From positions 1 to 11,389 of the forward strand of contig DAOUGC010000120.1 of NCBI GenBank assembly GCA_034429695.1: a stretch of DNA of 11,389 nucleotides, written 5' to 3'. A program made the translations under genes and the position numbers. This document shows positions 5,555 to 11,389 of this stretch, one piece after another. Source of the DNA: DAOUGC01 sp034429695 (lineage in GTDB: Bacteria > Chloroflexota > Anaerolineae > Anaerolineales > Anaerolineaceae). The number at the start of each line of letters is the position of its first letter. Positions within the stretch are counted from its first letter, which is position 1. A model generated the notes under the pieces. It saw only the letters and a list, made by a program, of their open reading frames with translations. It was not told where the DNA came from and did no database searches.

Positions 5555-6553
5555 CTACTCCAGGGTGATGGGGTTGCTCAACAGGTCAACCAACAGGTTG
5601 ACGGCGGCTTCCACATCACGAATGTCCACCATCTCGGAAGGTGAATGGACGTAGCGGCACGGGATGGAAACACACCCGGCCGGTACACCGGCGCGCACCA
5701 GTTGAATGGCCGCGGCGTCGGTCGTTCCGCCTTCCAGCACTTCGAGCTGGTAAGGCATGTTTTGCTTTTCGGCGCTGGCGATCATCAAATCGATCACGCG
5801 CTTGTCCGAGAGCATGCGCCCATCGCGCACCTTGATGGCAGGACCCTTGCCCAGGGCAACATCCATCTTGACGCCCTTGGGGGTGTCGCCGGTGAGGGTT
5901 ACATCCACCGAAATGCCCAGGTCGGGGTCGGCGGAGAAACCGGCGGCGGTCGCACCGCGCAGGCCAACTTCTTCCTGCACCGAGAAGACGAAGATCAATT
6001 CGTGCGGGGTGTTCTTGATGCGCCGCAGGGCTTCGATCTGTACAGCGCAGGCGATGCGGTCGTCCATGGCTTTGGAGACCAGGCGGTTGCCCAGTTCCAT
6101 GAAGGGGCGATCGAAGGCAGCCACGTCGCCCACTTTCACCGGGCATTCATCACGGCTTTCCACACCCACATCAATGAACAATTTGTCCAGCGATGGCATC
6201 TGGCCGGGATTTTCCATGCGCTCGGTGTAAATGACGCCGCGCGTTCCATTGGTGAAGATCACGCGTCCGCCAATGCAGTTGCGCGGATAAACACCGCCAA
6301 TGTTGGTGAAGCGCACATAACCGTTTTCGTCAACGTGCGTCACCATCACACCGATCTCATCCATGTGGGCTGAGAGCATGATGCGCAGGCCGCCGTCTTT
6401 CTTCGTCCCCTTGCGCACAAACAGGCTGCCCAGTGGATCGACACTGACCGAGTCGGCGCTGCCTTCCACCTCGCGGCGGATCAGGTCGCGCACAGCAGCT
6501 TCGTAACCGGAAGGACCGGTGGTTTCAACAAGTGATTTAATCAGAGATTTCAT
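5555..6553 (-). CDS. M42-family metallo-aminopeptidase (third of three)
   Basis: This 332-residue protein is of the M42 family: cytoplasmic, dinuclear-metal aminopeptidases that commonly form dodecameric (TET) shells and trim peptides. The expected metal and catalytic residues are all present: H63 and D65 in AHMDEIG, D164 in KAMDDR, E194 and E195 in VQEEVGLRG, D217 in SVDVT, and H303 in RYVHSP. The intervening region (about 70-155) is the usual beta-rich dimerisation domain. The ATG at 6553 has GGAG eight bases upstream. It is separated by 54 bp from the previous M42 gene and followed within 2 bp by the lipoprotein gene. Substrate preference cannot be read. The family also contains members annotated as endoglucanases. 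Confidence 0.93.
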   Translation of the reverse strand: MKSLIKSLVETTGPSGYEAAVRDLIRREVEGSADSVSVDPLGSLFVRKGTKKDGGLRIMLSAHMDEIGVMVTHVDENGYVRFTNIGGVYPRNCIGGRVIFTNGTRGVIYTERMENPGQMPSLDKLFIDVGVESRDECPVKVGDVAAFDRPFMELGNRLVSKAMDDRIACAVQIEALRRIKNTPHELIFVFSVQEEVGLRGATAAGFSADPDLGISVDVTLTGDTPKGVKMDVALGKGPAIKVRDGRMLSDKRVIDLMIASAEKQNMPYQLEVLEGGTTDAAAIQLVRAGVPAGCVSIPCRYVHSPSEMVDIRDVEAAVNLLVDLLSNPITLE

Positions 6554-6607
6554 TCAGCAGGCTCCAGCGAGATTTTGCTCGAAAAATGACGTGATCTTCC
6601 GGTCGGG

Positions 6608-7693
6608 TTACCGGTCCTGTTCCAAAACTGCAGGCTGCAATCGGGAAAGCGCGGCATGCAACAAACGCAGGGTGTTTTCCCAGTCAGCCTTGCGCGCCAG
6701 CATCACAGCGGTATGGGCATAGCGCCCCGGCACCGAGATGGAAAGCGCCGGAATGCCGCCCTGTTGCAGGTGCATGGCCCCGGCGTCGGTTCCGCCGCCG
6801 CCCGGTTGCCTGAACTGATGGGGGATCTTTTCCGCCTCGGCGGTCTCCACCAGCCAGCGCACCAGGCGCGGGTCCGACAGGGTGCGGGCATCCGCCAGGT
6901 AAATGGCAGGACCAGCATCCAGACGGGTGTTGTAATGTGTGTTCTCGCTGTCATCCCATACCGGCAGGTCGTTGGCCGGAGTGGAATCAAGCGCAATGGC
7001 AATATCGGGTTTAAAGGCAAAGGCAGCCACGCGTGCACCGCGCAACCCCACCTCTTCCTGCACGGTGAAGGCGGCCAGCAGTTCCACATTGTCCGGGGCG
7101 TTCTTCACCAGCTCGATCAGCGTGGCTACGCCCAGGCGGTCATCCAGCGCCTTGCCGAGCAGGCTGGGACCCACCACGCGGAAGGTGGTGGCAAACGCAG
7201 CCCGGTCACCCACCTTGGGACCCTCTCCATTGAGGCCCAGGTCAATCCGCAGCGCATCCACCGGAATGGGGGTCTCGCGCTCATCCGCAGTGGTCATGTG
7301 AATGGGCTTGGCGCCGATCACACCGGGGGTCTTCTTGCGGCCCACCAACACCGGTTTGCCCGGCAACTGGCGTTTGTCAACCCCACCAACCACTTCAAAG
7401 GCAAATGTGCCGTTTTCTTCACGGTTGACCAGTATGAAACCGATCTCGTCCATGTGGGCGGCGATCATCACGCGCAGTGCACTCGGCTGTTTTGCCTTGC
7501 GGGTTACCAGCACATTCCCCAGCGCATCCACGCGCAGATCATCTGCCACCGGCTTGAGCTGCTCGATCACGATCTGGCGCACTTCGCCTTCATCGCCCGA
7601 TACAGCACAGGCGTTGGATAGTTTTTCCAGCAGTGCAATTTGCTCGTCGCCAATATTCAACGAGCGGGAGGTCCTGGCTCGTTCGGGGGTCAT
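6608..7693 (-). CDS. M42-family metallo-aminopeptidase (second of three)
   Basis: This 361-residue paralogue of its two neighbours has complete M42 residues: H80 and D82 in AHMDEIG, D184 in KALDDRLG, E213 and E214 in VQEEVGLRGA, D236 in ALDSTPAND, and H327 in GRYAHTA. It differs in an extra N-terminal stretch (TPERARTSRSLNIG) and in a short insertion after the fourth motif (VWDDSENTHYNT). The start at 7693 gives an ATGA overlap with the stop of the upstream M42 gene, with GGAGG about ten bases upstream. An in-frame ATG at 7711 is possible but has a poorer Shine-Dalgarno. Translational coupling with the upstream gene is likely. Cytoplasmic peptide hydrolysis is expected. Confidence 0.92.
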   Translation of the reverse strand: MTPERARTSRSLNIGDEQIALLEKLSNACAVSGDEGEVRQIVIEQLKPVADDLRVDALGNVLVTRKAKQPSALRVMIAAHMDEIGFILVNREENGTFAFEVVGGVDKRQLPGKPVLVGRKKTPGVIGAKPIHMTTADERETPIPVDALRIDLGLNGEGPKVGDRAAFATTFRVVGPSLLGKALDDRLGVATLIELVKNAPDNVELLAAFTVQEEVGLRGARVAAFAFKPDIAIALDSTPANDLPVWDDSENTHYNTRLDAGPAIYLADARTLSDPRLVRWLVETAEAEKIPHQFRQPGGGGTDAGAMHLQQGGIPALSISVPGRYAHTAVMLARKADWENTLRLLHAALSRLQPAVLEQDR

Positions 7694-8754
7694 GATTGTT
7701 CGTCCTCCCATTTAATCTTCGAAACAAAATCCGGTTCGAGGCGGGCGATAAACTCAGCCATCAAATGCCCCACCCTGGCGATATCCTTCATGCTCACCAG
7801 TTCCACCGGCGTGTGCATGTATCGCTGCGGGATGCTGAGCACGATGGTGGGCACACCTTCGCGCGCCACCTGCAAGCCCATGGCGTCCGTGCCAGACATG
7901 GAGGGCATCACATCCACATGGTAGGGGATGTCCAGCTTTTCAGCCAGTGATTTGAACTCATTAAAGAGGAATGGATGAATGTTGGGACCAAAGCCGATCG
8001 CCACGCCCTTGCCCAGCGGGAAGGCACGCCAGTCGGATGAGCCGGGACCCTTGGCAAAGGTCACATCCACGGCAATGGCAAGGTCGGGGCGCAACTCGTA
8101 CGAAGCCGTGATGGCTCCGCCCAGCGTTTCCTCCTCCTGCACAGAGGCCACCGCCAGCACATCCCAGTTGTGGGCCATGTGCTGCAGTTCGTCCAGACAG
8201 GCGGTCAGCGCGGTGACTGAAGCGCGGTTATCCATGGTATGACCCGCAAGGGTGTCACCGGACAGGTCCATGGGCTGCTGATCAAATGAGATCAGGTCAC
8301 CGGGACGCACCAGTTGCGCCACTTCGGCAGCCGGCAGACCAACATCCACCAGCAGGTAAGCCATGGGCACAGCGCCGCTCTGTTTTTCAGGCGGCAAAGT
8401 GAACGCTGGCGGCTGCACCACAATGCCGGGCAGCGTCTGGCGGCCGTGCACCAGCACCGGTTGCCCGGGCAGGATGCGCGGGTCCACCCCGCCGATCTCG
8501 GTAAAGCGAATGAAGCCGTCCACCACCTGGGTTGCCATCAACCCGATGGCGTCCATGTGGGCGGAGATCAATATGCGCGGACGCGGTTCAGCGCCTTTCC
8601 CGCGTTTCAGCCCGTACAGGCTGCCCAGGCGGCTGGTGGTCAGTTCGTCCACCAGCGGTTCCCAGGTGCGGGAAATCACATCGCGCACCGGTCCTTCGTA
8701 ACCCGAAAGACCGGGTAGGGAGATCAGTTCTTTTAGGAATTTTGTCAGGTCCAT
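7690..8754 (-). CDS. M42-family metallo-aminopeptidase (first of three)
   Basis: This 354-residue M42 protein has H66 and D68 (AHMDAIG), D175 (TMDNRAS), E207 and E208 (VQEEETLGGA), D230 (VDVTFAKG) and H314 (RYMHTP). All metal and catalytic positions are kept, but the usual E after the motif-1 aspartate is Ala (position 69), and motif 2 reads DN where the paralogues have DD. It is thus the most diverged of the three and may differ in specificity. The ATG at 8754 has only a weak GGA seven bases upstream. It lies 30 bp after the Thr/Pro-rich protein gene and overlaps the next M42 gene by 4 bp. Confidence 0.92.
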   Translation of the reverse strand: MDLTKFLKELISLPGLSGYEGPVRDVISRTWEPLVDELTTSRLGSLYGLKRGKGAEPRPRILISAHMDAIGLMATQVVDGFIRFTEIGGVDPRILPGQPVLVHGRQTLPGIVVQPPAFTLPPEKQSGAVPMAYLLVDVGLPAAEVAQLVRPGDLISFDQQPMDLSGDTLAGHTMDNRASVTALTACLDELQHMAHNWDVLAVASVQEEETLGGAITASYELRPDLAIAVDVTFAKGPGSSDWRAFPLGKGVAIGFGPNIHPFLFNEFKSLAEKLDIPYHVDVMPSMSGTDAMGLQVAREGVPTIVLSIPQRYMHTPVELVSMKDIARVGHLMAEFIARLEPDFVSKIKWEDEQS

Positions 8755-8784
8755 GCGATGTCCGAATATGGAATGGATTGAGGT

Positions 8785-9189
8785 TCAGGACGATTCGGTC
8801 GCCGTCGGTGTTTCAGTCACCGTGGGCGGCGCCAGGGTATGGGTGGGGGTCTCCGTCGGCGGTTGAGGCGTTTCGGTGACCGTGGGGGGCACGGTGAAGG
8901 TGCGGGTTGGCGGCAGGAACGGCGTATAGGGCTTGGAAGGCGGCCACGTGATGGTGGGCGGGGGTGTTTCGGTGCCGGTGGGGGCCACAAACACTGTGCC
9001 GGTCTGGGTGATGGTGGGCGTTTCGGTGGGGGCGGTGCTGGTTTGCGTGATGGTGGGTGTGGGGGTAACAGCACCGGGCCGGAATAACTGCAGGGTAATG
9101 AACCCCAGGCAGTAGCACGGGATGGTCAGCAGGATGATTAAGATGAGGGTGGAGCGGGTGCGAGCCGTGCGGGGACCCCGAAATGCCAT
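8785..9189 (-). CDS. Membrane-anchored Thr/Pro-rich surface protein
   Basis: This 134-residue protein has a short basic N-terminus (MAFRGPRTARTR), one transmembrane segment (STLILIILLTIPCYCLGFIT) and a long tail of Thr, Pro, Glu and Ser repeats (TPTPTITQT, TETPTITQT, PPTVTETP). The tail should face outside. Such Thr-rich tails are often O-glycosylated or act as stalks, but that is inference. Near-identical words recur in the DNA (GGTGTTTCGGTG-type), so the tail probably grew by slippage or duplication. The ATG at 9189 has AGGAG six bases upstream. The frame stays open to 9237, but that extension would cover the putative promoter. It is the first gene of the six-gene minus-strand operon. Confidence 0.75.
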   Translation of the reverse strand: MAFRGPRTARTRSTLILIILLTIPCYCLGFITLQLFRPGAVTPTPTITQTSTAPTETPTITQTGTVFVAPTGTETPPPTITWPPSKPYTPFLPPTRTFTVPPTVTETPQPPTETPTHTLAPPTVTETPTATESS

Positions 9190-9208
9190 GAGTGACTCCT
9201 TGGTTATC

Positions 9209-9237
9209 ATGTTATCACCGAGGCGGGGGAATCGCAA
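9209..9237 (-). promoter_or_regulatory. Candidate promoter of the six-gene minus-strand operon
   Basis: On the minus strand TTGCGA (9237-9232) and TAACAT (9214-9209) are 17 bp apart. The start point would fall near 9202, just before the AGGAG (9200-9196) of the first gene. The -10 match is moderate. Confidence 0.35.
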
Positions 9238-9439
9238 GGGAAGGAGCGCCAGCGGCAGGGCCGGGGAGGTAAATCATCCGCCCAAAATTTGAAGGGGGAG
9301 TGAATGGAGCGCCAGCGGTTCAAACGTCATGTGGTGGGGAAATCCACATCCGTGTGATGAAGATCATTACCACCGCAGTAACGGCGAAATAAGGCAATTT
9401 GCGGGGAGTTTAAAAGATATGCGCCATTTACCAGGTTTC

Positions 9440-9482
9440 TTAACCCGCTGTTGATGGCTAGTTAATGTTCCAGGGTTAAAAT
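9440..9482 (+). promoter_or_regulatory. Possible arsC promoter and operator
   Basis: TAAAAT (9477-9482) ends six bases before the arsC ATG, the geometry of a leaderless transcript. TTGATG (9451-9456) lies 20 bp upstream, which is too far for a good -35. Perfect 7-bp inverted arms TTAACCC (9440-9446) and GGGTTAA (9473-9479) have centres 33 bp apart, about three helical turns, and the right arm overlaps the -10. ArsR binding is a guess. Confidence 0.35.
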
Positions 9483-9488
9483 TAGGGC

Positions 9489-9908
9489 ATGAAACGCGTC
9501 CTTTTTCTTTGTACAGGCAATACCGCGCGCAGCCAGATGGCCGAAGCCTTCCTGCGCCATTACGCCGGCGACCGCTTTGAGGTTCACAGCGCCGGCCTGG
9601 AGCCGGGGAAAATCAACCCCCTCACCGTGCAGGTGATGGCAGAAGCTGGCATCTCTCTTGATGGGCAGTATTCAAAAGGGGTTGATGTTTATCTGGGCAA
9701 GAGCCATTTTCACCATCTAATCACCGTGTGCGATGAAGCCGACCGCAACTGCCCCACCGTGTGGCCGGGGGTCAACCAGCGCATGCACTGGTCCTTTCAG
9801 GACCCGGCGGCTGCACAGGGCAGCACAGAGGAAAAACTGGCAAAATTCCGCCAGGTGCGCGACCAGATCGAGCAGAAGATCAAAGCCTGGCTGGCAGAAA
9901 CCGCCTGA
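9489..9908 (+). CDS. arsC: Arsenate reductase, thioredoxin-coupled (low-MW phosphatase-like)
   Basis: This cytoplasmic 139-residue enzyme reduces arsenate to arsenite. The phosphatase-type loop is C8-TGNTA-R14-S. The second and third redox cysteines are C81 and C88 in VCDEADRNCP, the spacing of the pI258-type ArsC that relays a disulfide to thioredoxin. D105 in HWSFQDPA matches the general-acid aspartate of that type. Length and order of motifs are normal for the family, so the protein should be active. The ATG at 9489 has no good Shine-Dalgarno, only AGGG one base away, which fits a leaderless start. A strong terminator follows, so arsC is probably expressed partly apart from arsR-acr3 even though all three point the same way. 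Confidence 0.95.
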   Translation: MKRVLFLCTGNTARSQMAEAFLRHYAGDRFEVHSAGLEPGKINPLTVQVMAEAGISLDGQYSKGVDVYLGKSHFHHLITVCDEADRNCPTVWPGVNQRMHWSFQDPAAAQGSTEEKLAKFRQVRDQIEQKIKAWLAETA

Positions 9909-9931
9909 GAAGCAAGCCTTTCCTGCTTTGA

Positions 9932-9963
9932 CCGCCGGAGCAACCCTCCGGCGGTTGTTTTTT
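9932..9963 (+). terminator. Intrinsic terminator after arsC
   Basis: CCGCCGGAG (9932-9940) pairs perfectly with CTCCGGCGG (9946-9954) around a 5-nt loop, followed by TTGTTTTTT. The arsR promoter begins inside the T-run. Confidence 0.88.
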
Positions 9964-9996
9964 GATATAATATATTCGTCGCCATGAATATATCAA
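9962..9996 (+). promoter_or_regulatory. arsR promoter with overlapping inverted-repeat operator
   Basis: TG-A-TATAAT (9963-9971) is a consensus extended -10, about 12 bp before the ATG at 9984, so the leader is a few bases at most and no Shine-Dalgarno is present. A perfect 8-bp inverted repeat, ATATATTC (9970-9977) and GAATATAT (9986-9993), is centred on the start point and start codon. Outer TTGAT (9962-9966) and ATCAA (9992-9996) extend it. AT-rich inverted repeats of this kind are typical ArsR/SmtB operators. Binding of ArsR here would block its own transcription and that of acr3. Confidence 0.7.
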
Positions 9997-10397
9997 CCGA
10001 TCCATCTCCGGCAAGTCATGTATCCAATCTGCTGTCCATCATCGGGCAGCCGGTGCGGGTACAAATTTTGGCCGTCATCGCCGCCAGCCCCGCCTGTGTG
10101 TGCCACCTCGAAGCCGTGCTGGGTGTCCGTCAGGCCAGTATTTCCCAACATCTGATGGTGCTTCGCAAAGCCGGTGTTGTCTCTGCGCACCGTGAGGGGC
10201 GCAACATTTTTTATCACCTGGAACAACCCGCCATTTTTGAGATTCTCCAGCAGGCTGCCAGCCTGACCCTGCCCCAACCTGACGTGCTGCAGGCGCTTGG
10301 AAACCGTCCGGTGGAGGGCTGTCCATGTCCGCAGTGCAACCCCGGCGCGGACCCAAATTTATCCTGCGATCATTTACCCACCCGCCGAAAGATTTAG
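9984..10397 (+). CDS. arsR: ArsR-family arsenite-responsive repressor
   Basis: This 137-residue protein of the ArsR/SmtB family is a dimeric winged-helix repressor released from DNA by As(III)/Sb(III). The sensor pair is C38-V-C40 in ACVCHLEAVLG, equivalent to the ELCVCDL motif of helix 3. The recognition region is VRQASISQHLMVLRKAGVV (48-66), followed by the wing VSAHREGRNIFYHL. The C-terminus adds a second cysteine group, C113-P-C115-PQ-C118 and C128, which is not in the short E. coli protein. It could add a metal ligand or a second site. The gene lies 75 bp after arsC, beyond a terminator, and 15 bp before acr3. An inverted repeat over its start suggests autoregulation. Confidence 0.93.
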   Translation: MNISTDPSPASHVSNLLSIIGQPVRVQILAVIAASPACVCHLEAVLGVRQASISQHLMVLRKAGVVSAHREGRNIFYHLEQPAIFEILQQAASLTLPQPDVLQALGNRPVEGCPCPQCNPGADPNLSCDHLPTRRKI

Positions 10398-10412
10398 AAA
10401 GAAAGGCTCCTC

Positions 10413-11389
10413 ATGGAAAACACCCATTCGCTGCCCATTTCCCCAGAAAAAACCGGCGTCACCCGGCGTTTATCGTTTTTGGACCGCTATCTGACCCTGT
10501 GGATCTTCCTGGCAATGGCGGTCGGAGTGGGGTTGGGGTATTTGCTCCCGCAGGCAGTGGAAAGCTTCAACAACGCCGTATCGGTGGGAGCCACCAACAT
10601 TCCCATCGCCATCGGGCTGATTTTGATGATGTATCCGCCGCTGGCCAAGGTACATTACGACGAGCTGGGCAAGGTCTTTCGCAACTGGAAGGTGCTGGGG
10701 CTTTCGCTGCTGCAAAACTGGGTGATCGGCCCGGTGCTGATGTTTGTCCTGGCGATCATCTTCCTGCGCGGCTACCCGGCTTACATGGCAGGGCTGATCA
10801 TGATCGGCCTGGCGCGCTGCATTGCCATGGTGATTGTATGGAATGAGCTGGCCAAGGGCGACACCGACTATGCCGCCGGACTGGTGGCCTTCAACAGTAT
10901 CTTTCAGGTGCTGTTCTACAGTGTATACGCGTATGTATTCATCACTGTTCTGCCCACCTGGTTCGGCATGCAGGGTCTGGCGGTGCACATCACCATCGGC
11001 GAAATCGCGAAATCGGTATTCATTTATCTGGGCATCCCCTTTATCGCCGGGTTCATCACCAACATGCTGCTCACCCGTATCAAGGGCAAGGACTGGTACT
11101 ACAAATCCTTCATCCCGCGCATTGCACCCGTCACCCTGATCGCGCTGCTGTTCACCATCCTGGTCATGTTCTCGCTCAAGGGCAATCTGATCGTCACCAT
11201 CCCCATGGATGTGGTGCGCATCGCCATCCCGTTGCTGATCTACTTCATCGGCATGTTCCTGGTCAGCTTCCTGATGGGCAAAGCGGTTGGCGCCGACTAC
11301 AGGCAGAACACCACCCTGTCCTTTACGGCTGCCAGCAACAACTTCGAACTCGCCATTGCCGTGGCGGTGGCAGTCTTCGGGCTCAACTC
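10413..11389 (+). CDS. acr3: Arsenite efflux transporter Acr3, C-terminus cut by window edge
   Basis: 325 codons are present before the window ends. The family usually has about 350-400 residues and ten helices, so the last helix and tail are probably missing. Acr3 is an inner-membrane secondary transporter that exports arsenite. The conserved cysteine is C136 in GLARCIAMVIVWNELAKGD, the helix-4 signature. The late signature is ASNNFELAIAVAVAVFG (307-323) with E312. The N-terminus before the first helix (about 27 residues) carries LSFLDRYLTLW, usual for the family. The ATG at 10413 has AAAGG six bases upstream. The 15-bp gap from arsR indicates co-transcription and control by ArsR. It is named arsB in some annotations but is not related to E. 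coli ArsB. Confidence 0.96.
   Translation, partial: MENTHSLPISPEKTGVTRRLSFLDRYLTLWIFLAMAVGVGLGYLLPQAVESFNNAVSVGATNIPIAIGLILMMYPPLAKVHYDELGKVFRNWKVLGLSLLQNWVIGPVLMFVLAIIFLRGYPAYMAGLIMIGLARCIAMVIVWNELAKGDTDYAAGLVAFNSIFQVLFYSVYAYVFITVLPTWFGMQGLAVHITIGEIAKSVFIYLGIPFIAGFITNMLLTRIKGKDWYYKSFIPRIAPVTLIALLFTILVMFSLKGNLIVTIPMDVVRIAIPLLIYFIGMFLVSFLMGKAVGADYRQNTTLSFTAASNNFELAIAVAVAVFGLN

Larger units (their letters stand above)
9190..9488. other. Divergent intergenic region between the peptidase operon and arsC
   Basis: This 299-bp region has no gene and holds the start signals of both transcription units. A 13-bp direct repeat, GGAGCGCCAGCGG, occurs at 9243-9255 and 9306-9318. An inverted repeat ATGTGG/CCACAT with a 9-bp spacer lies at 9329-9349. 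A second inverted repeat lies close to arsC. Confidence 0.6.

Noticed and set aside
5645..6373. Long plus-strand frame opposite the third M42 gene, and similar ones at 6656-7621 and 8314-8718
   Set aside because: These are antisense shadows of conserved M42 genes, and their similarity to each other reflects the paralogy of the genes on the other strand.
9190..9237. Upstream start at 9237 for the Thr/Pro-rich protein
   Set aside because: It would include the putative promoter and adds an unneeded polar stretch before MAFRG; AGGAG is well placed for 9189.
10325..10988. Alternative-frame genes over arsR-acr3
   Set aside because: The Acr3 frame has clear family signatures throughout; the others lack any.

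Overview
The window looks like a piece of a GC-rich bacterial chromosome, most likely from Chloroflexota, class Anaerolineae. This is inference: it rests on surface proteins with Thr/Pro-rich 'TPTPT' tails, a lipoprotein with a long T/P/G linker, tandem M42 aminopeptidases, extended -10 promoters with short leaders, and a GC-rich intergenic repeat family. No taxonomic marker gene is present.

Left part (1-1400, minus strand): a partial two-helix membrane protein of unknown function runs off the left edge, preceded by a LysE/RhtB-type amino-acid exporter.

Repeat region (1424-2904): six direct copies of a two-hairpin repeat (core about 113 bp, period 145-158 bp) and one diverged inverted copy. 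A small gene for a DUF559 protein (Vsr-like PD-(D/E)XK endonuclease fold) sits inside the array. It is bracketed by the fourth direct copy and the inverted copy, so it has long inverted flanks whose inner ends match over 11 bp. The diverged copy keeps both hairpins using different bases. This repeat-plus-nuclease unit is the most unusual thing in the window.

Middle (3169-3770): a Gpt-like phosphoribosyltransferase with its own extended -10 promoter, ending at a terminator that probably serves both strands.

Minus-strand operon (9189 down to 3797): six tightly packed genes. In transcription order they are a membrane-anchored Thr/Pro-rich protein, three M42 metallo-aminopeptidases, a family-1 solute-binding lipoprotein with a TTG start, and a small signal-peptide/TM protein. 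The first and last code for surface-anchored proteins and the middle three for peptide hydrolysis, so a role in uptake and breakdown of external substrates is plausible but unproven.

Right part (9489-11389, plus strand): an arsenic-resistance locus. arsC (thioredoxin-coupled arsenate reductase) ends in a strong terminator. It is followed by arsR with an operator-like inverted repeat over its start codon, then acr3 (arsenite efflux), which is cut by the window edge. Arsenate is reduced by ArsC, arsenite is pumped out by Acr3, and ArsR senses arsenite.
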